Part shown: piece after piece, positions 1 through 9,598 of the stretch
Position numbering within the stretch: position 1 is the first letter of the stretch
Layout of the letters: the number at the start of each line of letters is the position of its first letter
From: Sporosarcina sp. FSL K6-2383
Lineage (GTDB): Bacteria > Bacillota > Bacilli > Bacillales_A > Planococcaceae
Assembly (NCBI RefSeq): GCF_038618305.1
Contig: NZ_CP152017.1
Coordinates: 845,501 to 909,500 of the forward strand
Reading direction: 5' to 3'
Length of the DNA stretch: 64,000 bases
Made by a program: the position numbers and the translations under genes
Notes under the pieces: model-generated
What the model saw: the letters and a program-made list of their open reading frames with translations, nothing else
Database searches by the model: none
What the model was told of the DNA's origin: nothing

Positions 1-466
1 CGCCTTCGAGTTTCTGCATGATGAAGCCTTCTCCACCGAAAAAGCCAGCACCAAGTTTACGTTGAAATTCGATGCCGACAGAAACCCCCTTCGCCGCAGC
101 AAGGAAAGCGTCTTTTTGACAGATGATTTTGCCTTTGTATTGACTCAAATCCATAGGGATAATTTTCCCGGGATAAGGCGATGCAAAATAGACATGCTTT
201 TTCCCGACGCCGTCATTGGTGAATGTCGTCATGAATAAACTTTCTCCTGTTAATACTCGTTTTCCAGCACCCATCAGTTTGCCCATGAGTCCGCCGGCGC
301 CAGATGATTTAGAACCATCTCCGAAAATGGTTTCCATCTTGATGCCGTCTACCATCATCATGAGGGAGCCCGCTTCTGCTACTACTGTTTCTTGCGGATC
401 GAGCTCGATTTCTACGAACTGCATGTCATCACCGTATAGCTTGTAATCAATTTCGTGATTGTTCAT
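1..466 (-). CDS. AIM24 / TIGR00266 family protein (3' end outside window)
   Basis: Reading the minus strand from the ATG at 466 gives 155 codons with no stop before the window edge, so the C-terminus is missing. The start follows a clear GGGGAGGAA ribosome site. The product begins [16 protein letters not shown] and has the glycine-rich, beta-rich pattern of the AIM24 family (motifs [27 protein letters not shown]). AIM24 is a mitochondrial biogenesis factor in yeast; the bacterial role is not established. A second, more distant member lies at 7406-8104. It sits downstream of the TetR gene on the same strand and might be co-transcribed with it. Confidence 0.85.
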   Translation of the reverse strand, partial: MNNHEIDYKLYGDDMQFVEIELDPQETVVAEAGSLMMMVDGIKMETIFGDGSKSSGAGGLMGKLMGAGKRVLTGESLFMTTFTNDGVGKKHVYFASPYPGKIIPMDLSQYKGKIICQKDAFLAAAKGVSVGIEFQRKLGAGFFGGEGFIMQKLEG

Positions 467-538
467 ATAACCTGATTCCTCCCCTATCATTTTAATTGAT
501 AATTAACCATACGTTTGAGGATGAGAAAAGTTTCGATG

Positions 539-1432
539 TCACTCATCTTTTTTTAACGTATCAATGAATTTCCATAAGTATGTAACGATTTCACGCGCAT
601 CCGATTCAAAGTTTGTATCGCTGAATGTCTCATGGAAAGAACGAGTGACCGTTTCTAAAATGAATACGCGAGGTTGTGCTGAACGAATTTCATCCAATAA
701 AAATTGTGTATACTGAACGTCACTTGGCATGGAATCGTTTTTAAACTGTTCAAGAAATCGAGTCAATTGCGTGATTAGCATAGTTTTTTCATCCAACTTT
801 GTTTCATCTGTAGACTGTAAATTATCGAACAAACCTGCCCCGAGTAATGTGTCACTTTTTTCCATCATATCACTAATAATGGCGTCAATACGTCTTGTTG
901 TAAATTGTGCGAGCCGCTGGATATCGATTTTCTCTGTTGAACTGGCATTCCAAAAATGAATGAGATGTTGCATCATGCCCATGAGAATAACTGCACAGTC
1001 AGGTGCATACGTTTGCGCCTCTTCCCCATAGACATCCACCAATCTTTCGGTCAACCAGGAAATCTCCATGAAATGATGCTTAACGATGAAGGATTTCAAG
1101 ACTTGGTCGCCCGAGTTGAAAACGGATTCGTAAATTGGTAGCAGATTATGCGCACGATTGACGTGCATACGAACAACAATTTGCTCAGCCAAGATATTTT
1201 TATCTCGAATGTCTTGCCCAATTAACAGCTCTCTTCTTTTAATGGTAGCTTCTTCGTGAGCATATTCTAACATCGCCATGAGGCATTCATTTTTTGATGT
1301 GAAATAATTATAAAAAGTCCCTTTGGAAATTTGGGAAGCATCTAAAATATCCTGTACAGATGTCGCTGTAAATCCTTTTTCTGCAAAAAGTCGGCGAGCA
1401 ACGACTAAAACCTGGCGTTTACGATTATTCAT
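539..1432 (-). CDS. TetR/AcrR-family transcriptional regulator
   Basis: A 297-residue protein with a typical TetR helix-turn-helix at about residues 5-50 (RRLFAEKGFTATSV, then ISKGTFYNYFTSKNECL). The remaining roughly 240 residues are a long ligand/dimer domain, longer than the usual TetR length of about 190. The start has an AAAGGTG ribosome site. It is divergent from the drug-efflux gene at 1677 and shares a 244-bp intergenic region with inverted repeats. By analogy with TetR-efflux pairs it probably represses the pump and itself; the ligand is unknown. Confidence 0.9.
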   Translation of the reverse strand: MNNRKRQVLVVARRLFAEKGFTATSVQDILDASQISKGTFYNYFTSKNECLMAMLEYAHEEATIKRRELLIGQDIRDKNILAEQIVVRMHVNRAHNLLPIYESVFNSGDQVLKSFIVKHHFMEISWLTERLVDVYGEEAQTYAPDCAVILMGMMQHLIHFWNASSTEKIDIQRLAQFTTRRIDAIISDMMEKSDTLLGAGLFDNLQSTDETKLDEKTMLITQLTRFLEQFKNDSMPSDVQYTQFLLDEIRSAQPRVFILETVTRSFHETFSDTNFESDAREIVTYLWKFIDTLKKDE

Positions 1433-1454
1433 AAAATCACCTTTTTCTTAAGAA

Positions 1455-1469
1455 TGGGTATCATACCCA
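1455..1469. promoter_or_regulatory. 15-bp inverted repeat, possible TetR operator
   Basis: TGGGTAT-C-ATACCCA is a perfect 7-bp inverted repeat about 20 bp upstream of the TetR start, between the divergent TetR and efflux genes. It has the size and symmetry of a TetR-family operator. The assignment is inference. Confidence 0.4.
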
Positions 1470-1496
1470 GTGAGTTCCTATGGTCAGTACACTGAA

Positions 1497-1533
1497 TTTG
1501 TACCGCTAGTATACCTATATCCTAGCGTACAAA
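1497..1533. promoter_or_regulatory. Imperfect long inverted repeat, possible operator
   Basis: TTTGTACCGCTAG and CTAGCGTACAAA form an inverted repeat interrupted by one extra base, with a 12-bp spacer. A related half, GTACCGAGAGTAC, recurs at 1627-1639 just upstream of the efflux gene. Repeated GTACCG-type half sites in a TetR/efflux intergenic region suggest regulator binding; no function is proven. Confidence 0.4.
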
Positions 1534-1676
1534 GATGATTATATCAATGAATAAAAGTTTTTTTGAATGAAAGCGATTACTAAGGTTGCTAATTTTGGAC
1601 TGACGGTATAAACTGTTCAACAGGGTGTACCGAGAGTACAAATTCTATACGTGAAGTAATAAATGGGGGAAGAAAG

Positions 1677-3185
1677 ATGGATATTAAAAAAATGCACGAG
1701 AAACCGCCTTATGGCATGATAGCGATTTTGTTTATAGGGGCATTCGTCGCTTTATTGAATAACACATTGTTGAACATTGCACTACCGACAATTATGGTTG
1801 AGTTCGATGTCAAACCATCTGTCGTCCAATGGTTGACGACGGGCTATATGCTGATCAACGGTATTTTAATACCGGCCAGCGCGTTCTTCATACAGAAGTT
1901 TACAAATCGTGGAGTATTTATAACAGCTATGGCGTCGTTCACATTAGGAACACTACTTGCCATGCTTGCACCGTCATTTGGGGTGTTGGTGGCTGCTCGA
2001 ATGATTCAAGCTGTAGGATCTGCGATGATGATGCCACTGCTTATGAACGTTATGCTAACGGCATTTCCGATTGAACGAAGAGGAACTGCGATGGGGATTT
2101 TTGGTCTTGTCATGTTTACGGCACCAGCGATTGGTCCAACGTTATCGGGCTGGGTTATTGAACATTACACATGGCGTACACTTTTCGGTATTGTTTTACC
2201 GTTTGCGATTTTGACACTCCTTTACGCATTCTTTAAATTGCGTAATATTACACCGAATCGTAACGTGAAATTAGATGTCTTTTCACTTGTTTTGTCGAGT
2301 GTTGGTTTTGGTGGTCTCCTTTACGGATTCAGTTCAGCGGGTGATAAAGGATGGGATGCGCCGATTGTTTATGGAACAATTATTATTGGTGTAATCGCAC
2401 TTGTAACCTTTATTGGGCGTCAGCTGTGGATGGATGATCCAATGTTGGATTTCAAGATTTACAAACATCCAATGTTTGCTTTATCATCAGCGATTTCAAT
2501 TGTTTTATCAATTGCGATGTTTTCAGGAATGATTCTGACACCACTTTATGTTCAGACGATACGTGGTATTTCACCATTCCACTCAGGCATTCTCATGTTG
2601 CCAGGTGCGATTGTTATGGGGCTAATGTCACCGATTACGGGCCGCTTATTTGATAAATATGGTCCGAAAGGTTTGGCGATTATTGGTCTTACCATTACAA
2701 CTGTTTCAACATACTATTTAAGTAAACTAGGTATGGAATCGGGTTATTACTATCTTATGATGATCTACACAGTCCGCATGTTCGGGATTTCTATGGTTAT
2801 GATGCCGATTATGACAAACGGATTGAATCAGCTGCCGATGATTTCAAATCCACATGGAACGGCTATGAATAATACATTGCAACAAGTGTCCGGTGCTATC
2901 GGATCTGCAGTTTTGTTAACAATTATGACGAAGCGGATGGAGTCAACAGGGGCTGGACTATTTGCTGAAGCTCAAGCATCTGGAAATGCTCCAACGACTG
3001 CTGAAGGGCTTGCGCTATTAAAGGAACAGATTGAAACGCAAGCAATGCTGGATGGCATTAACTTCTCGTTCTTTATATCAACAATCGTTGCAATTATTGC
3101 CTTAGTTTTAACGTTCTTCGTGAAGCGAGTTACACCGCCGAAGAATTCGATGTCGTTAGATAAATCACAGGAAATCAAAGCATAA
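1677..3185 (+). CDS. MFS multidrug efflux transporter, DHA2 (14-helix) family
   Basis: A 502-residue, strongly hydrophobic protein with the DHA2 layout of about 14 membrane segments. The N-terminus has the LNNTLLNIALPTIM signature, a TGYMLINGILIP segment, and the motif-C-like APAIGPTLSGWVIE around residues 140-155. It resembles LmrB/EmrB/QacA-type proton-coupled drug exporters of the cytoplasmic membrane. The start follows GGGGGAAG. It is divergent from a TetR regulator, which supports inducible efflux. The substrate cannot be read from sequence. Confidence 0.9.
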   Translation: MDIKKMHEKPPYGMIAILFIGAFVALLNNTLLNIALPTIMVEFDVKPSVVQWLTTGYMLINGILIPASAFFIQKFTNRGVFITAMASFTLGTLLAMLAPSFGVLVAARMIQAVGSAMMMPLLMNVMLTAFPIERRGTAMGIFGLVMFTAPAIGPTLSGWVIEHYTWRTLFGIVLPFAILTLLYAFFKLRNITPNRNVKLDVFSLVLSSVGFGGLLYGFSSAGDKGWDAPIVYGTIIIGVIALVTFIGRQLWMDDPMLDFKIYKHPMFALSSAISIVLSIAMFSGMILTPLYVQTIRGISPFHSGILMLPGAIVMGLMSPITGRLFDKYGPKGLAIIGLTITTVSTYYLSKLGMESGYYYLMMIYTVRMFGISMVMMPIMTNGLNQLPMISNPHGTAMNNTLQQVSGAIGSAVLLTIMTKRMESTGAGLFAEAQASGNAPTTAEGLALLKEQIETQAMLDGINFSFFISTIVAIIALVLTFFVKRVTPPKNSMSLDKSQEIKA

Positions 3186-3201
3186 GTACTAAATGAGTGT
3201 G

Positions 3202-3242
3202 AGCTCCGCATGGGTATGTTAATCCTGATGCGGAGCTTTTTT
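3202..3242 (+). terminator. Intrinsic terminator after the MFS gene
   Basis: AGCTCCGCAT and ATGCGGAGCT form a perfect 10-bp stem followed by a T-tract, 17 bases after the efflux stop codon. Confidence 0.9.
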
Positions 3243-3295
3243 GTGGCGTAATAATAAAGGGATATCGTGGGATATGTCGAAATGGTTAAGTAGGT

Positions 3296-3311
3296 TTGTA
3301 AGCGTTTTCAA
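3296..3311 (+). promoter_or_regulatory. CcpA cre box
   Basis: TTGTAAGCGTTTTCAA matches the Bacillus cre consensus WTGNAARCGNWWWCAW at every position. It lies 33 bp upstream of the first gene of the putative lysine-catabolic operon, so carbon catabolite control of that operon is likely. No obvious -10/-35 pair could be placed beside it. Confidence 0.7.
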
Positions 3312-3343
3312 TTAGATGCAGAGTAGAAAGGGGAAATGATGGC

Positions 3344-4822
3344 ATGCAACTGAACAACTATATCGGAGGCGCGTGGCAAGGTGCGGAGGGAGCAGATTAC
3401 ATAGCTGTTACCAATCCGGCAAATGGCGTGGAATTGGCACAGGTAAGGCTATCGACAGCAGAAGATGTGGATAGAGCAGTGAAGGCAGCGAAAGAGGCGC
3501 AGAAGAAATGGGCACTTGTTCCAGCACCGAAACGCGCAGATTATTTATATGAAATCGGACGTTTAATGAAAGATAAGAAAGAGCATCTAGCGCAAGTGTT
3601 GACGAAGGAAATGGGCAAGGTCATTGAAGAGGCTCGGGGAGAAGTGCAGGAAGGTATTGATATGGCACTTTATATGGCTGGTGAAGGGCGTCGTTTGTTT
3701 GGAGAAACAGTGCCGTCCGAGCTGCAAGATAAATTTGCGATGAGTGTGCGTGCGCCAATTGGGGTTGTTGGCCTGATCACACCGTGGAATTTTCCAGTAG
3801 CTATTGCGACATGGAAGTCATTCCCAGCAATTGTTGCGGGCAACACATTTGTCTGGAAACCAGCGACAGAAACACCGATGATGGCGTATGAAATGGCACT
3901 TATTTTTGAACAAGCAGGGCTGCCTGCTGGTGTTGCGAATATTGTATTTGGTGCGGGCTCAACGGTGGGCACTGCGATGATTGAACATCCTGACGTGCGT
4001 GTCATTTCATTCACGGGGTCAACGGAAACGGGGCGTCATGTGGCTGAAACGGGTGGACGTCATTTGAAAAAGGTCTCACTTGAAATGGGCGGGAAGAATG
4101 CGGTCATCGTGATGGATGATGCGGATATCGATCTCGCGGTGGAAGGGATTTTGTGGAGTGCTTTTGGTACAGCGGGTCAGCGTTGCACGGCATGCAGCCG
4201 TGTTATTGTGCATAAAGATGTGAAGAAGGAACTTGAGGAAAAGCTTGTGGCTGCGATGCAAGGCTTGTCGATTGGCGATGGATTAGACGAGTCGGTGAAG
4301 ATTGGTCCAGTTATTAATCACCAGGCGCTTGAGAAAATTCACAGCTATGTAGGCATTGGTCAAGAAGAAGGTGCGAAACTGCTGGCGGGGGGTAATATAC
4401 TGACAGACGGGGATCTTGCAACTGGGCATTATTATGAACCGACGTTATTTACAGATGTGAAATGGGATAGCAGGCTAGCACAGGAAGAAATTTTTGGACC
4501 AGTTGTGTCGTTGATTGAAATCAGTAGTTTAGATGAAGCGATTGAAGTGAATAACAGTGTGAAATATGGACTTTCAAGCTCGATTTTCTCGCGAGATGTC
4601 AATCAGGTGTTCCGAGCACAGCGTGATTTGGATACGGGAATTGTCTATATCAATGCCGGAACGACGGGGGCTGAAATTCATCTACCGTTCGGCGGAACAA
4701 AAGGGACGGGAAATGGTCACCGGGATTCGGGCGTAGCTGCACTTGACGTTTTTACAGAGTGGAAGAGTATCTATGTAGATTACAGTGGGAAATTGCAACG
4801 GGCGCAGATTGACACGGAATAA
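3344..4822 (+). CDS. Aldehyde dehydrogenase, probable alpha-aminoadipate semialdehyde dehydrogenase
   Basis: A 492-residue NAD(P)-dependent aldehyde dehydrogenase. Visible features are the cofactor-site segment [20 protein letters not shown], the catalytic Glu in LEMGGKNAV (about residue 247) and the nucleophilic Cys in [10 protein letters not shown] (about residue 281). Family membership is certain but the substrate is inferred. The next gene encodes a lysine 6-dehydrogenase, whose product (aminoadipate semialdehyde / piperideine-6-carboxylate) is oxidised by such enzymes. It is first in a three-gene operon with gaps of 24 and 15 bp, downstream of a cre box. Confidence 0.85.
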   Translation: MQLNNYIGGAWQGAEGADYIAVTNPANGVELAQVRLSTAEDVDRAVKAAKEAQKKWALVPAPKRADYLYEIGRLMKDKKEHLAQVLTKEMGKVIEEARGEVQEGIDMALYMAGEGRRLFGETVPSELQDKFAMSVRAPIGVVGLITPWNFPVAIATWKSFPAIVAGNTFVWKPATETPMMAYEMALIFEQAGLPAGVANIVFGAGSTVGTAMIEHPDVRVISFTGSTETGRHVAETGGRHLKKVSLEMGGKNAVIVMDDADIDLAVEGILWSAFGTAGQRCTACSRVIVHKDVKKELEEKLVAAMQGLSIGDGLDESVKIGPVINHQALEKIHSYVGIGQEEGAKLLAGGNILTDGDLATGHYYEPTLFTDVKWDSRLAQEEIFGPVVSLIEISSLDEAIEVNNSVKYGLSSSIFSRDVNQVFRAQRDLDTGIVYINAGTTGAEIHLPFGGTKGTGNGHRDSGVAALDVFTEWKSIYVDYSGKLQRAQIDTE

Positions 4823-4846
4823 TATTCTAGGTAGGGGGATGAGTGC

Positions 4847-6013
4847 GTGAAAGTCGTTATACTTGGTGCAGGTTTGATGGGGAAAGAGGCGGCACGTGAT
4901 CTAGTGAAAAGTGACGATGTGGAGAGAGTCTATTTGGCCGACTTGAATGTACGTCAAGCAGAGAATTTTGCGGAAGAGCTGATGTCCGACAAACTTGATA
5001 TTCTTCTGTTGGATGCGACAAATGATGTGCAATTACGCGATGTCATGGCACTTGGCGATGTCGTTATCAATGCACTGTTCTATACATTCAATGAAAAAGT
5101 GGCAAGGCTAGCGGTGGAGATAGGTGTCCACTCCATTGATCTTGGCGGTCATATCGGTGGTGCAACGGATGCGGTTCTTGGGCTCGCAGAACAGGCGGCT
5201 GCGAAAGGTGTCACGATTATTCCTGATCTCGGGGTAGCACCAGGAATGATTAATATATTGACGGGCTATGGTGCAGAGAAGCTGGACAAAGTAGATTCCA
5301 TTAAATTATATGTGGGTGGTATTCCGGTGAATCCAGAGCCTCCGCTTAATTATAATGTTGTGTTTTCATTGGAGGGCGTGTTTGATCATTATACAGATTC
5401 TTCTCATGTCATTCGCGGTGGTCAGCTGTTGGAAGTCCCTTCATTATCCGAAGTTGAACCGATATATTTTGAAAAATACGGGGAATTGGAGGCATTCCAC
5501 ACATCAGGTGGCACGTCGACATTGACGAAGTCATTCCCGGATGTGACTACGCTTGAATATAAAACGATTCGCTATAAAGGCCATGCAGAAAAGTTTCAAT
5601 TGCTCGTTGATCTCGGTTTATTAGCACGTGATAGCGAGGTCGTTGTTGCGGGGAATAAAGTAAAGGTAAGAGATGTTATGAGGGAGCTGTTGTCGCCGCA
5701 ACTTAGACTTGGCGATAAATCGGATGCCGTGCTACTACGCGTAATTGTTAGTGGTGATAAGAATGGCTCCCCTGTGACATATGAATACGATTTGGTTACG
5801 GAAAAAGATACAACGGTCAATGAAACAGCGATGGCTCGAGCGACAGCGAATACCATTTCTGTTGTTGCACAGATGATTGGAAACGGGACGATTACCAAGC
5901 GCGGGGTTCATCCACCAGAAAATATTGTGCCGGGTGCATTATATATGGAGGAAATGAAAAAGCGTGGTGTCATTATTGTAGAAACAGTGGAGACGAATAA
6001 TGTTTCCGCTTGA
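4847..6013 (+). CDS. lysDH: L-lysine 6-dehydrogenase (saccharopine dehydrogenase-like)
   Basis: A 388-residue protein starting with a Rossmann motif, [17 protein letters not shown]. It matches throughout what I recall of Geobacillus lysine 6-dehydrogenase: [62 protein letters not shown]. That enzyme oxidatively deaminates the lysine epsilon-amino group with NAD to give aminoadipate semialdehyde, which cyclises. The start is GTG after AGGGGGATGAG. The upstream aldehyde dehydrogenase would take the product. The main alternative is another saccharopine-dehydrogenase-like reductase. Confidence 0.8.
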   Translation: MKVVILGAGLMGKEAARDLVKSDDVERVYLADLNVRQAENFAEELMSDKLDILLLDATNDVQLRDVMALGDVVINALFYTFNEKVARLAVEIGVHSIDLGGHIGGATDAVLGLAEQAAAKGVTIIPDLGVAPGMINILTGYGAEKLDKVDSIKLYVGGIPVNPEPPLNYNVVFSLEGVFDHYTDSSHVIRGGQLLEVPSLSEVEPIYFEKYGELEAFHTSGGTSTLTKSFPDVTTLEYKTIRYKGHAEKFQLLVDLGLLARDSEVVVAGNKVKVRDVMRELLSPQLRLGDKSDAVLLRVIVSGDKNGSPVTYEYDLVTEKDTTVNETAMARATANTISVVAQMIGNGTITKRGVHPPENIVPGALYMEEMKKRGVIIVETVETNNVSA

Positions 6014-6028
6014 GGGAGGGCTAGCGTA

Positions 6029-7219
6029 ATGGATTTCGGATTCACGGAAGAACAGATTATGCTGAGGAAAACGGCACGTCAGTTTGTGGATGAAGAAATT
6101 ATGCCGCATATTCAGGGATGGGATGCGGATGGTGGGTTTGATCCTGCCATTTGGAAAAAGCTTGCGGATCTTGGTTTCATGGGTGTTTGTGTACCTGAAC
6201 AATACGGCGGTAGCGGCATGGATTATAATTCGCTGGCCATTTTATGTGAGGAATTAGAGCGTGGGGATACGGCGTTTCGAACCGCAGTATCTGTGCATAT
6301 CGGATTGAATTCGATGACGCTGATGCAGTGGGGGACGGAGGCGCAGAAACAGAAATACTTAATTCCGCAGGCGGAGGGTAAGAAAATTGGTGCCTTTGGA
6401 TTAACGGAGCCGGGTGCGGGGTCGGATGTTGCGGCGATGGCGACGACTGCTGTGCGCGACGGAGATGACTATGTGTTGAATGGCCAGAAGACATGGATTT
6501 CCCTTTGTGATGTGGCGGATCATTTCCTTGTTTTTGCTTACACGGATAAAGCAAAGAAACATCATGGTATTAGTGCATTCATCGTTGAGCGAACAACGCC
6601 GGGCTTTTCATCGAAAGCGATTAAAGGGAAGTACGGTATTCGGGCAGGCAACACGGGCGAGCTGTTTTTCGAGGATATGCGTGTGCCAGCTGCTAATTTG
6701 TTAGGGGCAGAAGGGGAAGGCTTCAAAATTGCGATGGCGGCACTTGATAATGGGCGCTTCACGGTGGCAGCGGGAGCGGTGGGGTTGATCATGGGCTGTC
6801 TTGAAGAAAGTGTGAAATATTGTCATGCACGCGAAACCTTTGGTAAGTCGATTGGTAAGCATCAGCTTGTTCAGCAAATGATTGCTAATATGGAGGCTGG
6901 TTATCAAATGAGCCGCCTACTTGTTTATCGAGCAGGTGACATGAAAAACAAAGGACTGCGCAATACGCGTGAAACGTCGTTGGCAAAGTGGCAGGCTTGT
7001 GATTTCGCCAATAAAGCAGCGGATGATGCCTTCCAAATTCATGGAGCTTATGGTTATTCGGATGAATACCCAGTTGCTCGGTTCCTACGCAATTCGAAGG
7101 CGCCTGTCATTTACGAAGGAACGCGTGAAATCCATACGATTATGCAGGCGGAATATGTGCTTGGCTATCGGGAGGATAAGAAGTTGAACAATATGTTGCC
7201 GGAATGGCCGTTTGAGTGA
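6029..7219 (+). CDS. Acyl-CoA dehydrogenase, possibly glutaryl-CoA dehydrogenase-like
   Basis: A 396-residue flavoprotein of the acyl-CoA dehydrogenase family. It has the FAD/substrate signature GAFGLTEPGAGSDVA, the C-terminal QIHGAYGYSDEYPVARFLR, and a probable catalytic Glu in IYEGTREIH (about residue 364). The FRTAVSVH segment recalls the Arg-Ser region of glutaryl-CoA dehydrogenases. Position behind lysine 6-dehydrogenase and an aldehyde dehydrogenase would fit the lysine-to-glutaryl-CoA route, but short-chain acyl-CoA dehydrogenase activity is equally possible. Last gene of the operon, followed by a weak terminator. Confidence 0.85.
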   Translation: MDFGFTEEQIMLRKTARQFVDEEIMPHIQGWDADGGFDPAIWKKLADLGFMGVCVPEQYGGSGMDYNSLAILCEELERGDTAFRTAVSVHIGLNSMTLMQWGTEAQKQKYLIPQAEGKKIGAFGLTEPGAGSDVAAMATTAVRDGDDYVLNGQKTWISLCDVADHFLVFAYTDKAKKHHGISAFIVERTTPGFSSKAIKGKYGIRAGNTGELFFEDMRVPAANLLGAEGEGFKIAMAALDNGRFTVAAGAVGLIMGCLEESVKYCHARETFGKSIGKHQLVQQMIANMEAGYQMSRLLVYRAGDMKNKGLRNTRETSLAKWQACDFANKAADDAFQIHGAYGYSDEYPVARFLRNSKAPVIYEGTREIHTIMQAEYVLGYREDKKLNNMLPEWPFE

Positions 7220-7224
7220 TAGTG

Positions 7225-7258
7225 AAATCCTGAGGGGAAGTCTCTTCGGGATTTTTTC
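7225..7258 (+). terminator. Weak intrinsic terminator
   Basis: AAATCCTGA pairs with TTCGGGATTT with one mismatch, followed by a run of six T, just after the acyl-CoA dehydrogenase stop. Confidence 0.6.
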
Positions 7259-7405
7259 TTGATGAAAGGATGCGTCAAAGATCAAGATGCGCTGAAAAGT
7301 GATAGATATGAGCGCTGATAACTCTTTTGAAGAATTTCAATTGAATCTTTCTTCATATTCCCACGTATGTATAGTCAGCGCGGATAACTGAAAGGGGCGA
7401 TTTAA

Positions 7406-8104
7406 GTGGGTAAGTATACGATTAGTGAATTCGTTAAAAAAACGAAGCAGGTTGAGCAAGTAAGAGAGAATTTCGATTTAGAAACACCTCGTATTTTGGA
7501 GGTCAATTTAACGGACCAGGTGTGGGCGAAGACGGGTTCAATGATTTCCTATACGGGTCAAATTAAATTCGAACGGGAAAGAATGCTGGAGCATGGCGTG
7601 GGCATGATGTTCAAGAAAGCACTCACGGGTGAGGGAACTTCATTGATGAAGGCAACGGGAAATGGGCGTCTCTACTTGGCGGATCAAGGTAAAAAGATCA
7701 CAATTTTCGACTTGAATAATGAGTCAATTACAGTCAATGGCAATGACCTTCTGGCATTCGAGCCAAGTATTGACTGGGATATTAAACTGATGCGTAAAGT
7801 GGCAGGGATGATGTCCGGTGGATTGTTTAACGTGACATTACAGGGCAAAGGGAAGGTTGCTATCACCACCCATTTTGAGCCATTAACGCTACTCGTCCGT
7901 CCGGGAGAGTCTGTCATTACGGATCCCAATGCAACTGTAGCTTGGTCTGGTCACTTAACGCCGGAATTCCGCACAGACGTTAGTTTTAGAACATTCATTG
8001 GTCGTGGTAGCGGGGAATCCATTCAAATGGAGTTTAAAGGTGAAGGTTTTGTTATCATTCAACCGTATGAAGAAGTGTATATGACGGGCAATAGTTCTTC
8101 CTAA
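7406..8104 (+). CDS. AIM24 / TIGR00266 family protein
   Basis: A 232-residue protein with the AIM24 pattern: an AKTGSMISYTGQIKFE repeat unit near residue 40, LTGEGTSLMKATGNG, a MSGGLFNVTLQGKG segment and VRPGESVITDPNATVAWS near the C-terminus. No signal peptide or membrane helix is visible. The start is GTG after AAAGGGGCGA. Function in bacteria is unknown; proteins of this fold form cyclic trimers. It is a paralogue of the fragment at the left edge of the window. It appears monocistronic. Confidence 0.85.
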   Translation: MGKYTISEFVKKTKQVEQVRENFDLETPRILEVNLTDQVWAKTGSMISYTGQIKFERERMLEHGVGMMFKKALTGEGTSLMKATGNGRLYLADQGKKITIFDLNNESITVNGNDLLAFEPSIDWDIKLMRKVAGMMSGGLFNVTLQGKGKVAITTHFEPLTLLVRPGESVITDPNATVAWSGHLTPEFRTDVSFRTFIGRGSGESIQMEFKGEGFVIIQPYEEVYMTGNSSS

Positions 8105-8224
8105 GGGAACAAAGGCGGCTTCAATGGAATCATTCTGGATGCCTTATACTTTTTTACATTAATCAATTGATGTGTGATAAACTATTCCATAAAACAATTT
8201 CCCACACACAAGGAGTGCTTTCCA

Positions 8225-9400
8225 TTGAAGATTGAACCTTCGTTAAAAATGTCTATCTTTGAACCAGCTATTTTTGGAGATTTAAAAGTAGCTGCCGAAG
8301 CAAAAAAATCGACAGGCGCTGAAGTGGTTGATTTAAGCCTCGGAAGTCCAGATCTTCCTCCAGATGAAAAGGTGAGAAGTGTTTTATCAGAACGGAGCGC
8401 TTTGGCGACTACATATGGCTATACACTGAGTGGCACAAAACGTTTTAATGAAGCTGTGGCAAATTATTACGAACGGCGCTCAGGTGTTACACTTAACCCG
8501 GACACAGAAATCATTCAAACAATGGGATCGCAAGAGGGACTTGTTCATTTACCTTTCGCCCTTTGCAATGAAGGGGATATCGTATTGACAACAAATCCGG
8601 CTTATGTCGCATATGATGCAGGTATTAAGCTCGCAGGCGCTGTGCCTTATTACATGCCATTGCGTGCGGAAAACAGATTTTTACCAAATTTAGATGATGT
8701 ACCAGAAGACGTTGCGCGAAAAGCGAAATTACTCATTTTGAATTTGCCGGGTAATCCTGTTCCGGCTTTACCTGATGCAACGTTTTTCGATAAAGTCGTT
8801 GCATTTGCTAAGAAGTACAACGTACCTGTCCTCCATGATGCCGCTTATTCGGAATATTATTTTGAGGGCGACTCGCCAAGTAGTTTCCTATCGACACCAG
8901 GGGCAATGGAAGTCGGCATGGAAATTAATTCATTATCGAAAAGTTTTAGTCTAGCAGGTGCTCGCATCGCTTATATTGTTGGTAATGCAGAGATGATTAG
9001 TATTATTAAGCAGCTGAAATCGAATTTGGATTATGGGATATTTGGACCGATTCAAGAGGCAGCGGCAACTGCGTTGGACAATGCCGAGGAAATTACGGAT
9101 CGTTTGCGTAAGGAGTTTTCACGGCGTCATAAGGTGTTAATGAATGGGTTAGCTGAAATTGGCTGGTCAGTGACACCTTCAAACGGGGGCATGTTTGTCT
9201 GGGCAAAATATCCGTTTGATTTGGACGATAAAGAATTTGTTTTCAAAGCTATCGAACAATGTGGTGTTGTCATGGTTCCGGGAAGTATCTTTGGTACGGA
9301 AGGTGCTCGATTTGTGCGGTTAGCACTTGTGCAAAAGGTCGGGGAATTACAAAAGGCAATTGAACAATTGAGTACATTAAATGTTTCCATAGGGAAGTAA
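8225..9400 (+). CDS. PLP-dependent class I/II aminotransferase
   Basis: A 391-residue fold-type I aminotransferase. The PLP-binding lysine is in SLSKSFSLAGARIAY. The Asp that pairs with the PLP nitrogen is in VLHDAAYSEYYF, and the Asn motif is NLPGNPVPAL instead of the usual NPNNPTG. I chose the TTG at 8225 because AAGGAGTG lies seven bases upstream; the frame remains open 17 codons further up but no ribosome site is there. The overall pattern resembles LL-diaminopimelate, aspartate or MtnE-like aminotransferases; the substrate is not determinable. It stands alone. Confidence 0.85.
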   Translation: MKIEPSLKMSIFEPAIFGDLKVAAEAKKSTGAEVVDLSLGSPDLPPDEKVRSVLSERSALATTYGYTLSGTKRFNEAVANYYERRSGVTLNPDTEIIQTMGSQEGLVHLPFALCNEGDIVLTTNPAYVAYDAGIKLAGAVPYYMPLRAENRFLPNLDDVPEDVARKAKLLILNLPGNPVPALPDATFFDKVVAFAKKYNVPVLHDAAYSEYYFEGDSPSSFLSTPGAMEVGMEINSLSKSFSLAGARIAYIVGNAEMISIIKQLKSNLDYGIFGPIQEAAATALDNAEEITDRLRKEFSRRHKVLMNGLAEIGWSVTPSNGGMFVWAKYPFDLDDKEFVFKAIEQCGVVMVPGSIFGTEGARFVRLALVQKVGELQKAIEQLSTLNVSIGK

Positions 9401-9520
9401 ATAAATGGCGGAGAGGATATGTGTTTCACAGTCCTTTCTGCCTTTTTGTCGTCTATGAATAACACGCATGCTATCATACAAGTAGTATAGACATCTAGGT
9501 TGATAGGTGAGAGGTTCTTA

Positions 9521-9598
9521 ATGTATACTTGCCTACTCACTAAAAAAGATTCAATAGATCGGAGTTGTGCACAATGGACAAAAAACAAGTCAGCTTAA
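9521..9598 (+). CDS. Possible 25-codon upstream ORF overlapping the bmrA start
   Basis: ATG at 9521 follows GGTGAGAGG and opens a 25-residue frame (begins MYTCLLTKKDS) ending TAA at 9596-9598, out of frame with and overlapping the first codons of the ABC exporter. It could be a leader peptide that couples translation to the transporter, but no attenuator hairpin is visible and the ORF may be chance. Confidence 0.3.
   Translation: MYTCLLTKKDSIDRSCAQWTKNKSA

Noticed and set aside
6177..6554. 125-codon antisense frame within the acyl-CoA dehydrogenase gene
   Set aside because: Low-complexity Ser/Pro/His composition typical of a shadow frame; no ribosome site.
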